From the NCBI RefSeq assembly GCF_000613185.1, contig NZ_CCBB010000001.1, positions 1,488,001 to 1,552,000 of the forward strand: a stretch of DNA of 64,000 nt, written 5' to 3'. This DNA comes from Mycolicibacterium cosmeticum (GTDB lineage: Bacteria; Actinomycetota; Actinomycetes; Mycobacteriales; Mycobacteriaceae). The notes beneath the pieces are model-generated. The model did not search any database and had not been told where the DNA came from. It saw only the letters and a list, made by a program, of their open reading frames with translations. Position numbers and translations under genes: made by a program. Of this stretch, positions 16,370 through 24,138 are shown piece by piece (positions within the stretch are counted from its first letter, which is position 1; every line of letters starts with the position of its first letter).

Positions 16370-17875
16370 CTAATCAGTGGTGCCTTGGCCGTCCCGATAA
16401 GCTTCGAGAAGTCGCAACCAGACCTCGCTGATCGTGGGAAAGCATGGGACCGCATGCCACAGCCGCGCCAACGGAATACGACTCACGACCGCGATGGTGG
16501 CCGAGTGGAGCATCTCAGCTACCCCCGGGCCCACCAATGTGACGCCGAGCAGGTATTCACCGTCTTCGTCGACAACCATCCGCGCCTGGCCGCGGTAGCC
16601 GTCGGCATAGAAATTGGCCCCCGGGACCGCGGCTCCCATGTCGACGTCGACGGTACGCACGCGATGGCGTCGTTGCTTCGCTTGCTCGCTGGTCAGTCCT
16701 ACCGACCCCGCTTCCGGATCGGTGAAAAACGCTTGCGGCACGGCGAATTCGTCAGCGGTTGTGGCGTGCGGGCCCCACGGATCGGTGTCGACAGGATGAC
16801 CGTGCGCTCGGGCACCGATCACGGCGCCCACGATGCGGGCCTGGTATTTGCCTTGGTGCGTCAGCAACGCCCGGTGATTGACGTCGCCGAGCGCATAGAG
16901 CCAATCTCCTTCGACTCCACGCACCGTGCAGGTGTCGTCCACGTCCAGCCAGCTGCCCGGCGGCAGGCCGATGGTTTCCAAGCCGATGTCTGCGGTGTTC
17001 GGGGTACGTCCCGTCGCAAAGAGGATTTCATCGACTTCCAGTTCGTCGCCGGATTCCAGCGTGACCTGAATGGGCCCGGCCCCGCCCGGCCGTCGCAGCG
17101 CCGAAACGGTGACGCCGACCCGTACGTTGACCCCGGACTCCACCAGCCCTGCTTGGACGTATTTCCCGACGAACGGCTCCATCCTGGGCAACAAGGTGGG
17201 GGTGCGCGCCAACAGTGTCACCGTCGACCCGAGGCCGCTCCAGGCCGTGGCCATCTCAACGCCCACACCGCCGGCTCCGACGACCGCCAATCGAGGAGGC
17301 ACATTGCTGCTGTCCGTCGCCCTTCGATTCGTCCACGGCTTGGCCTCCGCAACACCTGGAAGGTCGGGGACAGCCGCCGTGCTACCCGTGCAGATGACCA
17401 CCGCATGACGCGCCCGAAGTGCGGCGACGCCGTCGTTTGCAGTGGTGAGGGTGACTCGACGTGCACCGTCGAGTCGGGCATGCCCGCGAAGCAGCCGAGG
17501 CCCCATGGCAGCGACCGCCTCGGCCACCGGGGTGTCGTCCCAATCGGCCACGTAGCGGTCGCGGCGACCGAACACACCCTTGGGGTCGATCGGTCCGATG
17601 ACGGCTTCTCGCGCACCGTCGACTCGGCGCGCGTCGGCGACCGCGAGCACGGGACGCAGTAGCGACTTGCTGGGCACACACCCCCAGTAATTGCATTCGC
17701 CTCCTACCAACTCGCGTTCGATCAGCGCCACCGAAAGACCCTCTGCATGTGCACGATCGGCGGCGTTGATACCGACCGGTCCCCCACCGAGGACGATGAC
17801 GTCGTAAACGTCCCCGGGTTCCGGCACGGCCTGGCGGTTCGTATCTTCGGAGCTCAATGTTTTTTTCCCCTTCAT
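16370..17875 (-). CDS. class I pyridine nucleotide-disulfide oxidoreductase with altered C-terminal base
   Basis: 501 aa flavoprotein. FAD-binding VIVLGGGPVGINAA (about 27-40), redox disulfide GGECNYWGCVPSK, NAD(P)-binding VVGAGGVGVEMA, FAD motif LYALGDVN and the dimer interface domain. In lipoamide, glutathione and mycothione reductases the C-terminus carries HPTxxE; here it reads CFPTISE, so the catalytic His is Phe. The usual dithiol reductase chemistry is therefore doubtful, although the CxxxxC pair and FAD motifs remain. It starts 6 bp after the DUF427 gene and is clearly in its operon, which places it under operator site A. Confidence 0.82.
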   Translation of the reverse strand: MKGKKTLSSEDTNRQAVPEPGDVYDVIVLGGGPVGINAADRAHAEGLSVALIERELVGGECNYWGCVPSKSLLRPVLAVADARRVDGAREAVIGPIDPKGVFGRRDRYVADWDDTPVAEAVAAMGPRLLRGHARLDGARRVTLTTANDGVAALRARHAVVICTGSTAAVPDLPGVAEAKPWTNRRATDSSNVPPRLAVVGAGGVGVEMATAWSGLGSTVTLLARTPTLLPRMEPFVGKYVQAGLVESGVNVRVGVTVSALRRPGGAGPIQVTLESGDELEVDEILFATGRTPNTADIGLETIGLPPGSWLDVDDTCTVRGVEGDWLYALGDVNHRALLTHQGKYQARIVGAVIGARAHGHPVDTDPWGPHATTADEFAVPQAFFTDPEAGSVGLTSEQAKQRRHRVRTVDVDMGAAVPGANFYADGYRGQARMVVDEDGEYLLGVTLVGPGVAEMLHSATIAVVSRIPLARLWHAVPCFPTISEVWLRLLEAYRDGQGTTD

Positions 17876-17881
17876 GACTCA

Positions 17882-18778
17882 CTAGTCGAAGCTGCCGCGC
17901 GCCAGCTCGTCTGCATCGAGGCCTCGATCAGGGCCGTGGGCAAGCACGGTCTGCCCTGGCTCCATGACCAGACGTCGGCCGTCGAGCCGTACCTCGATCT
18001 TGTCGGGCTCGAAGGATACGAAGTTGCGCACCCTTGCGACCTCAGCCCAGGCGTCGGGGTACGACCACGCAGCACGTGATCGATCACCGATGTCGTAGTA
18101 GCTGGCCAATCCCTTGTATGGACAGAACGTTTGGCCTCCGACCGGTTGCAGCGCCGATTCGTCGACATCTTCGCGTGGGACATACCAACGTGGGGCGAAA
18201 CCGGATTCGAACAACGCCAGCGGCCGCCTGGTATCCGCCACCACCAGAGGACCGTCCCGGACAACGAGATGTCTTGACGTCGAACGGATGTCGATACGGT
18301 GATAGAAATCTGCGGCATGGCCGACGATCCGCTCGTCTTCTTCATAGAAGGCGTCCATTGCTCGCCATGCGAACGCTACACGCTCGTCCAATACGCGCGC
18401 GTGAGCCGGAAGTGATTCGAACCGCCACGCGGCCCGCGTGACATCTCGCTGTCCGTTGCGCAGTCCGAACCAGGTAATTGGCCCGAGTTCAGAATGCTGG
18501 GTGACGTGTCCATCACGCACGAGCACCTGGGCATCGATGTCTTCGATGGGAAAGTAGGCCACCGGATAACGGCCGGGCTCGTGCAACAACAGAACATTTT
18601 CACTGTCGGCGACCCATGACTGGGCCAGCCGGGCCCGCATCCGGCGTCGCAACGGTTCGACGAACAGCAGCCGAGGCATTGGTGCCGGTGCGAGGAACTG
18701 GCCGGCCGGCTGACGGCCAAATGGTCCCTGTTGCCAGGCCAATCCCATCGCGGTGCCTTCCATGATCTCAACGGCCAC
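17882..18778 (-). CDS. DUF427 protein with two tandem domains
   Basis: 298 aa carrying two copies of the DUF427 beta-tent fold: one about 55-140 (VADSENVLLLHEPGRYPVAYFP, then LGPITWFG) and one about 170-285 (HLVVRDGPLVVADTRRP, then TFCPYKGLASYYDIGD). The CPYKG/A motif is diagnostic. The biochemical role of DUF427 is unknown. Start taken at GTG 18778, but ATG codons at 18763 and 18748 are also possible. It heads a two-gene operon with the flavin oxidoreductase, and operator site A lies about 95 bp upstream. Confidence 0.8.
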   Translation of the reverse strand: MAVEIMEGTAMGLAWQQGPFGRQPAGQFLAPAPMPRLLFVEPLRRRMRARLAQSWVADSENVLLLHEPGRYPVAYFPIEDIDAQVLVRDGHVTQHSELGPITWFGLRNGQRDVTRAAWRFESLPAHARVLDERVAFAWRAMDAFYEEDERIVGHAADFYHRIDIRSTSRHLVVRDGPLVVADTRRPLALFESGFAPRWYVPREDVDESALQPVGGQTFCPYKGLASYYDIGDRSRAAWSYPDAWAEVARVRNFVSFEPDKIEVRLDGRRLVMEPGQTVLAHGPDRGLDADELARGSFD

Positions 18779-18873
18779 ACACTGGCGTGGGGGCTACACC
18801 GACTCGCCGCTCAGCGCTCCCCACCGGCACCGATTGCGCCGGCCTATAAATTGGGACGCTACACCCACAATTC

Positions 18874-18889
18874 TGGGTTGCATAGCCCA
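18874..18889 (-). promoter_or_regulatory. TetR-type operator, site A
   Basis: Read towards the DUF427 gene the sequence is TGGGCTATGCAACCCA. It has the same 16-bp layout as sites C, D and E (TGGG-N6-AACCCA) and is followed by AT-rich GAATTG. It lies in the 157-bp gap between the double-TetR gene and the DUF427 operon. Confidence 0.6.
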
Positions 18890-18935
18890 AGTTGTCCAGA
18901 GCGGTCAGCTGTGAATGACCTGTCCACGCGAAGCG

Positions 18936-20279
18936 TCAGCGCGACGGGCGCGCCACCCGGCGTGACTTCGCCGCCGGCACAGCGAAACTGGTCACATACT
19001 CAAGAGCCGCTTCCACGGCCTGCTTGAACGGTTCCTGGGACCCGGCGATATGCGTGAGCATCGTCCCGCCCTGGTGCGCAACCACCAGGGCAGCCGCGAG
19101 ATGTCGGGGATCGGCATCATCGCGCAGTTCATTCCGCTCGACCATGGCGTGCAGACCGTCGCGGAACAGGCCGATCCAACGGTCGTAGCCGGCGGCGAGG
19201 TCATCAAGGACAACGTCATCTGCTTCGAGCAGCTCGCCGGTCAGCGAGCCGTACACGCAGCCGTTCCGAAGGTAGCTGGGCCCAGATTGCGCCCAACACA
19301 GTTCAGCCCATGTTCGAAGCGACGCCAGGGTGTCCAACCGTCCCAGCTGTGGCTGAGTATGGAAGCCGACGACGAACTCCGTCCTGGCAGAGATGATCTG
19401 ACGGATCAGGTCTTGCTTGTCGAAAAAGTAATGCGACATCTGTGATCCGCTGACCCCTACGGCGGTGCGCACGTCGTCGAGGCTCGTACCGTTGACACCT
19501 CGCTGCAGGACCAGCTCCGCGGCTCCCTCGATGATCCGCGTCCGTGTCGCCAGGCCCTTCCGGGTCAACCGCCGCTCGGAGGGCTGCTCAGGTCGCCGCG
19601 GCAGGGCCCGGGGTGGTGTGCGCCGTACCGACCGAAGACGACGCTCCTGCGGATCCTTGGCAAACAGGCGAAGGTAGTTGACGATGAATTGGGTGGCGTC
19701 GACCAACGGCCATTCCTGGCGATAGGTGAACGCGACCACTCCTGCGCCTTGATGGACGGCCACCACAACGAGTGCGAGATGGCCTGGATCAGCGGATGGA
19801 AGCAACGCCCCACGGCTCTTCATGCGGGCGAAGCAGTCCTCGAGCAGTGCCACCCAACGCCAATAGCCGTCGGCGAAGGTCTTTCGGGTGCCCTCGTCCG
19901 TCTTGGCAAGCTGGCCCGCCAAGGCGTGATAGGTGGCTGTGCCCCGATAGCCGATCTTGCGCAGGTAGCGGACGTTGAGGTCGGCCCATCGCTCCCAATC
20001 CGGGAAAGTGTCGAGGCCACCCAGGGCCGGCTGACGATGGAAGTCCAGAACGATGCCGATCTGACGTCTCAAGACGGCGCGAATCAGCTCATTGCGGTCC
20101 CCGAAGTAGTGGTTGAGCTGGGAGCCACTGACCCTCGCCGCCTGGCGCACCCTGTCCAGGTTGAACGCCGTCAGACCACCGTCGAGCAGGACATCCGCTG
20201 CACACCGGAGAATCCTGTCTCTGGTCGCGACGCCTTTGGCGGTGAAACCGCGTGTCTTCGGTGGATCCGCGGAGGTCAT
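18936..20279 (-). CDS. double-headed TetR regulator (two complete TetR units in one chain)
   Basis: 447 aa from ATG 20279. Two TetR repressors are joined head to tail. Unit 1 (about 15-215) has HTH RDRILRCAADVLLDGG...RQAARVSGSQLNHYF, and unit 2 (about 240-447) has RTRIIEGAAELVLQRG...RTAVGVSGSQMSHYF. The two recognition helices (VSGSQLNHYF, VSGSQMSHYF) are nearly identical, so both should read the same half-site, and one chain may occupy a full palindrome as a built-in dimer. The ligand-binding halves differ more. It is divergent from the HAD gene with sites B and C in the gap, so autoregulation is likely. The ligand is unknown. Confidence 0.85.
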   Translation of the reverse strand: MTSADPPKTRGFTAKGVATRDRILRCAADVLLDGGLTAFNLDRVRQAARVSGSQLNHYFGDRNELIRAVLRRQIGIVLDFHRQPALGGLDTFPDWERWADLNVRYLRKIGYRGTATYHALAGQLAKTDEGTRKTFADGYWRWVALLEDCFARMKSRGALLPSADPGHLALVVVAVHQGAGVVAFTYRQEWPLVDATQFIVNYLRLFAKDPQERRLRSVRRTPPRALPRRPEQPSERRLTRKGLATRTRIIEGAAELVLQRGVNGTSLDDVRTAVGVSGSQMSHYFFDKQDLIRQIISARTEFVVGFHTQPQLGRLDTLASLRTWAELCWAQSGPSYLRNGCVYGSLTGELLEADDVVLDDLAAGYDRWIGLFRDGLHAMVERNELRDDADPRHLAAALVVAHQGGTMLTHIAGSQEPFKQAVEAALEYVTSFAVPAAKSRRVARPSR

Positions 20280-20393
20280 CTCACTATGCAAGATACCGCA
20301 GCGCACCCTCGACCTGGTGCGGACTCTCCCGGCTTGTCGCTGTGGATTAGTGTAAACAGCGCAGGCCCAACCTCGTCATCGCGTCGCATCCAA

Positions 20394-20410
20394 TGGGTGG
20401 TCGTCACCCA
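20394..20410 (-). promoter_or_regulatory. TetR-type operator, site B (towards tetR)
   Basis: Read on the minus strand: TGGGTGACGACCACCCA, a palindrome with TGGGTG/CACCCA arms, one base longer than the other sites. It lies about 115 bp upstream of the double-TetR start and is the likely autoregulatory site. Confidence 0.55.
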
Positions 20411-20458
20411 ATAGCGGGCAGATATCGGCAATTCACAGCGACATGGCCATGGACATAC

Positions 20459-20474
20459 TGGGTGGCGTAACCCA
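20459..20474 (+). promoter_or_regulatory. TetR-type operator, site C (towards the HAD gene)
   Basis: TGGGTGGCGTAACCCA, followed directly by TACTCG. The right arm abuts or overlaps a possible -10 (CATACT), so binding would block transcription of the HAD/quinone-reductase pair that begins at 20525. Confidence 0.6.
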
Positions 20475-20524
20475 TACTCGGGGCAAGCCGCCGAACCGCT
20501 CCCGACAGCGCCCGAAGGAGAGAC

Positions 20525-21229
20525 GTGTCCACCACCGGACGTCCGAACGCTCCGCGCATCCTCGTCTTCGACGTCAACGAGACATTGCTCGACATCGACT
20601 CACTGCAGCCGCACTTCGCGGAGATCTTCGGTGACGCGGCCACCCTTCGCACGTGGTTCGCCGAACTGGTCCTGTACTCGATGACCCTGACGTTGTCGGG
20701 CTACTACCTGGACTTCTTCGCCCTGGGGCGAGCGACGATGAAGATGCTAGCGACCACCCGGGGCCTCACCCTGGAGGACGACGATATGCGAGCACTCGAA
20801 GAGGGGATGCGCGCGATGCCGGCACACCCTGACGTCGAACCAGGTCTCCACCGCTTGCGCGACCACGGTTATCGACTTGTCACACTGACGAATTCGCCGC
20901 TACGCGCCGATATTCCGACACCTCTGGACAACGCTGGATTGGGCACGTACTTCGAGCGTCAGTTCACCGTCGATGCGCTGAAGGTGTTCAAACCCGCTCC
21001 CCAGCTGTACAAGCGGGTGGCTGCGGACACGGGTGTTGCGCCCGCGGACTGCATGATGGTGGCCGCGCACGCATGGGACCTCATCGGCGCGCACAGTGTC
21101 GGCATGCGGACGGCACTGATCACGCGGTCCGGCAACGCCGCACTCGTCGGATACGGGATCCCTCACCCGGACACCGCCGCGGGCACCATTCTTGAACTCG
21201 CCGACCAGCTCGTGGCGGCCGCGGGTTGA
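20525..21229 (+). CDS. type II haloacid dehalogenase-like HAD hydrolase
   Basis: 234 aa, GTG start after GAAGGAG. HAD motifs: VFDVNETLLD with nucleophile Asp16, LTNSP (motif II), KPAPQLYKR (motif III Lys) and AAHAWDLIGA, which is the type II haloacid-dehalogenase form of motif IV. In that family Asp attacks the C-halogen bond of 2-haloalkanoates; phosphatase activity is the usual alternative. It is divergent from the double TetR and precedes the quinone-reductase-like gene by 43 bp. Site C at its promoter makes it a predicted member of the regulon. Confidence 0.82.
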   Translation: MSTTGRPNAPRILVFDVNETLLDIDSLQPHFAEIFGDAATLRTWFAELVLYSMTLTLSGYYLDFFALGRATMKMLATTRGLTLEDDDMRALEEGMRAMPAHPDVEPGLHRLRDHGYRLVTLTNSPLRADIPTPLDNAGLGTYFERQFTVDALKVFKPAPQLYKRVAADTGVAPADCMMVAAHAWDLIGAHSVGMRTALITRSGNAALVGYGIPHPDTAAGTILELADQLVAAAG

Positions 21230-21272
21230 CCGAGCGCCTATCCACCCACCGAACAGAGATACGAGAAGCACC

Positions 21273-22340
21273 ATGACGCCTACCGTTTCGACCGATCCCG
21301 TCGGCGAGGGAGCCGTCCTGCCCGCCGGCCCCGCCATTGTCCGGGAACGGCCGGGCGGCGACACGATGCGGGCCATCGTGCTGGACGGTTTCGGCGGGCT
21401 CGACAAGCTGGTTCACACCGAGATCCCAAAACCGCTGCCGAAGCACGGAGAAGTCGTGATCGCCGTGAAGGGCTTCGGCATCAATCATGCCGAGATGCAT
21501 ATGCGCCGAGGCGAGTGGGCCGAAGCCGCCGAAGTCAGCGGCATCGAGTGCGTCGGAGTGGTCGACTCCTGCCCGGACGGCACCTTCGATGTCGGCGACC
21601 GGGTGGCTGCCCTGATGGGCGGACTCGGGCGAACGATCAACGGCAGTTACGCCGAGTACACCCGCGTCCGTACGGCCAATGTCGCACGCATCGACGTCGA
21701 CCTCCCATGGGCACAACTTGCGGCGCTTCCGGAAACCTATGCAACAGCGTGGACATGCCTGTTCCGCAACCTCGAACTCGAGTCGGGTCAACGAATCCTG
21801 ATTCGTGGAGCGACGTCGTCTTTCGGCCAAGCCGCGCTGAAGTTGGCGGTCAACGCCGGAGCCCACGTCATCGCCACCACTCGCAAAGCGGAACAATTCG
21901 GCGTCCTGACCGGACTAGGGGCCGAGCGTGGAGAGCTCGAGAGCCCGGACCTGGCCGCGCGGCTGCCGGAAGCGAAATCCGTCGACGCCGTGCTCGATCT
22001 GGTCGGCAACAGCACCATTCTCGATTCGCTGGACCTGTTGCGCCGTGGTGGGCGCGCCTGCCTCGCCGGCTGGCTGGGAGGCCTGGCACCCATTCCGGAT
22101 TTCAATCCGCTGGCCAGGATGGCGAGCGGAGTGCACCTGACGTTCTTTGGCAGTTTCGTCTTCGGGTCACCTGGTTTCCCTGTCTCGGATGTGCCCCTGA
22201 GCGACATCGCCTCCCAAGTGCAAGCCGGCGAACTGGAGGCGGCACCCGCACGGGTGTTCTCGTTCGACGAGATCAAGGAAGCTCACCGTCTGATGGAGTC
22301 CGGGGCTGCCAACGGCAAGATGGTCGTGGTCCTGGATTGA
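21273..22340 (+). CDS. quinone oxidoreductase-like medium-chain dehydrogenase (zinc-free)
   Basis: 355 aa from ATG 21273, preceded by ACGAGAAG. GroES-like N-terminal domain (GFGINHAEMHMRRGEW is the usual substrate loop) and a nucleotide domain with LIRGATSSFGQAALKLA, an AxxGxxG-type NADPH site. The Cys/His zinc ligands of alcohol dehydrogenases are absent, placing it with NADPH:quinone/enone reductases. The first ~30 residues are an extra tail. It follows the HAD gene in one operon. Role inferred: reduction of an enone or quinone arising in the regulon's pathway. Confidence 0.8.
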   Translation: MTPTVSTDPVGEGAVLPAGPAIVRERPGGDTMRAIVLDGFGGLDKLVHTEIPKPLPKHGEVVIAVKGFGINHAEMHMRRGEWAEAAEVSGIECVGVVDSCPDGTFDVGDRVAALMGGLGRTINGSYAEYTRVRTANVARIDVDLPWAQLAALPETYATAWTCLFRNLELESGQRILIRGATSSFGQAALKLAVNAGAHVIATTRKAEQFGVLTGLGAERGELESPDLAARLPEAKSVDAVLDLVGNSTILDSLDLLRRGGRACLAGWLGGLAPIPDFNPLARMASGVHLTFFGSFVFGSPGFPVSDVPLSDIASQVQAGELEAAPARVFSFDEIKEAHRLMESGAANGKMVVVLD

Positions 22341-22417
22341 AGGTGGCCTCGCCCAGACGATCCGGCTTCCCGGTGACGGTCCCTTCCGGCAGATGCTCAG
22401 ATGCCAGGTCATTGCTC

Positions 22418-23293
22418 TCAGCCGACATCTCCGGCATGCGCGGCCAGGAATCGCGAGATGAGCGGTACCACTTTGTCCAAAGCTGATTCGAGGAGGAAAT
22501 GCCCGCCCTCGAGCAGGTGCACTTCGGCGCTTGGCAGGTCGGCTGTGAAGGCTTGCGCTCCCGCCGGCCCAAAGATCGGGTCGCCACTGCCCCATACGGC
22601 AAGAAGCGGCACATTGCTCTGGCGGAAGTAGGCCTGTACGTCTGGGTAGAGCGGACGATTGGTTTCGTAATCGGCGAACAGCGCCAGCTGGATGGCGTCG
22701 TTACCCGGCCTGGATAGTAAGGCGAAATCATGCGCCCAGGAGTCTGGATCTACCAGGGTTTCGTCCGCTACGCCGGTCACGTACTGCCACCGCGTGGCGT
22801 CGAGAGACAAGAAGTCCCGCAACGGCGCTGCGGTCTCGGGGCACGGATCGCCGTGATAGGCCCATATCGGCTTCCAGAATTCTTCGACGAAACCGGCATC
22901 GTAGGCGTTGCCGTTCTGGCTGATGATCGCCGTGATCGCCGCCGGGTTCGCCAGCGCCAATCTCCAGCCGATGGGTGCTCCGTAGTCTTGAACGTACATC
23001 GCGTACCGGTCGACGTTCAGGGCTTGCAGTAGTCCGGCGGTCAGTCGCGTCAACGTGTCAAAGGTGTAGTTGAAATCGTCGGCGGTCGGTGCATCCGACA
23101 GACCGAAGCCGAGATGGTCGGGGGCAATGACGTGATAGTCGTTGGCCAGAGCCGGAATCAGATGCCGAAACATGTATGAGCTGGTGGGAAACCCGTGCAA
23201 CAGGATGACGGCGGGAGCATGCGCATCGCCGGCCTCGCGGTAGAAAAGGCGATGACCTTCAACGGTCGCGAAACGGTGATGGACCACAGCCAT
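22418..23293 (-). CDS. alpha/beta hydrolase with Asp nucleophile (dehalogenase/epoxide-hydrolase type)
   Basis: 291 aa, ATG after a strong GAGGAGG site. HGFP (33-36) forms the oxyanion side, and the nucleophile elbow is VQDYGAP with Asp103 rather than Ser, the hallmark of haloalkane dehalogenases, fluoroacetate dehalogenases and epoxide hydrolases. The acid is probably Asp in WGSGDPIFG and the base His in GGHFLLES. The haloalkane-dehalogenase Asn after HG (HGNP) is Phe here, so the exact substrate class is open. Operator E lies 34 bp before the start and overlaps the likely promoter; site D is further upstream. Confidence 0.82.
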   Translation of the reverse strand: MAVVHHRFATVEGHRLFYREAGDAHAPAVILLHGFPTSSYMFRHLIPALANDYHVIAPDHLGFGLSDAPTADDFNYTFDTLTRLTAGLLQALNVDRYAMYVQDYGAPIGWRLALANPAAITAIISQNGNAYDAGFVEEFWKPIWAYHGDPCPETAAPLRDFLSLDATRWQYVTGVADETLVDPDSWAHDFALLSRPGNDAIQLALFADYETNRPLYPDVQAYFRQSNVPLLAVWGSGDPIFGPAGAQAFTADLPSAEVHLLEGGHFLLESALDKVVPLISRFLAAHAGDVG

Positions 23294-23326
23294 GCCCGAG
23301 CCTCCTCGATATCTGACCCAACTGTA

Positions 23327-23342
23327 TGGGTTGTTCCACCCA
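23327..23342 (-). promoter_or_regulatory. TetR-type operator, site E (towards the hydrolase)
   Basis: Read on the minus strand TGGGTGGAACAACCCA, directly followed by TACAGT (-10-like) and a further TGGGT half-site, then the GAGGAGG ribosome site. The operator overlaps the core promoter of the hydrolase gene. Confidence 0.6.
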
Positions 23343-23437
23343 TTATTGTCACGCAGGATGCATCGGCGCTAGCGAATGGGACCGAATAAAAGCGCACATT
23401 GCGGACCGCATGCGTACGTCGAAGGTCACCTGCATAG

Positions 23438-23453
23438 TGGGTTGCATCCCCCA
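23438..23453 (-). promoter_or_regulatory. TetR-type operator, site D
   Basis: Minus-strand TGGGGGATGCAACCCA, sharing ATGCAACCCA with site A, then CTATGC. It is 145 bp from the hydrolase start. It lies in the 347-bp gene-free stretch 23294-23640, in which sites D and E are the only recognisable elements; the rest should hold the promoter of the secreted-protein gene at 23644. Confidence 0.55.
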
Positions 23454-23643
23454 TCCAGAGATGACTGAGGGTCGACAGCGCACCTGAACGCGCCGCGCAT
23501 GGCCGGCCCCGAGTTCGAGTTCCTACGGATACCGATCCGTCACGATGCGATTACTAATTGACGGCGGGGCGCTGTGGGATCGCTGGGATGTCGGTGCCTG
23601 CTTCTACCGTGGGCTCGTCGGAGCTTGAGAGAAGTAGGGAGTG

Positions 23644-24138
23644 ATGTCGGTCCGTCGAGTGTGCGTCGTGGTGACGCTCGCGTTGGTGGCATGTCTGGGT
23701 AATGCGGCGACGGCCGGCGCCGCGGGCCAGCCGTTGAACGGCCGCTACCAAGTGGTCAGCTACGCCTCGCAGAAGAACGGCACCAGCATCGCCGCGCGCC
23801 AGGCCGAGCCGGATTTCGGTGCGGTCTACACGTTTTCGACGGCGTGCGGCAGCGTATGCGTGGCGACGGTGATCGACGGGCCGGCACCGTCGAACCCGAC
23901 CATCCCGCAACCTCAGCGGTACAAGTGGGATGGCGCCAAGTGGACTTTCACCTATGACTGGCAGTGGGAGTGTTACACCGGCGAGCAGTACCCGCGGGTG
24001 TACAGCCCGGCGACGTCGTGGGTGTCCTACACACCGCAGCCCGACGGATCGCTGCGCGGCAGCTGGTACACCGACATCCTCAGCGACGCGTGCCGTGGCA
24101 ACGTGTTGATGCCGGTCGCCGCGTTCCCGGTCCCTTAG
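23644..24138 (+). CDS. secreted mycobacterial protein of unknown function
   Basis: 164 aa from ATG 23644; a GTG at 23641 immediately before it is also possible. An N-terminal signal peptide (VCVVVTLALVACLGNAATAGA) is followed by a small mature domain with four Cys (STACGSVC, QWECY, DACRG) that probably forms disulfides. Trp/Tyr-rich beta strands (KWDGAKWTFTYDWQWECY) suggest a beta-sandwich. It belongs to a family of small secreted mycobacterial proteins without known function. Its stop codon overlaps the convergent putA stop by 4 bp. Confidence 0.7.
   Translation: MSVRRVCVVVTLALVACLGNAATAGAAGQPLNGRYQVVSYASQKNGTSIAARQAEPDFGAVYTFSTACGSVCVATVIDGPAPSNPTIPQPQRYKWDGAKWTFTYDWQWECYTGEQYPRVYSPATSWVSYTPQPDGSLRGSWYTDILSDACRGNVLMPVAAFPVP

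Noticed and set aside
22418..23293. Naming the hydrolase a haloalkane dehalogenase
   Set aside because: The nucleophile is Asp, but the halide-binding Asn after HG is Phe, so epoxide hydrolase or another activity is equally possible.
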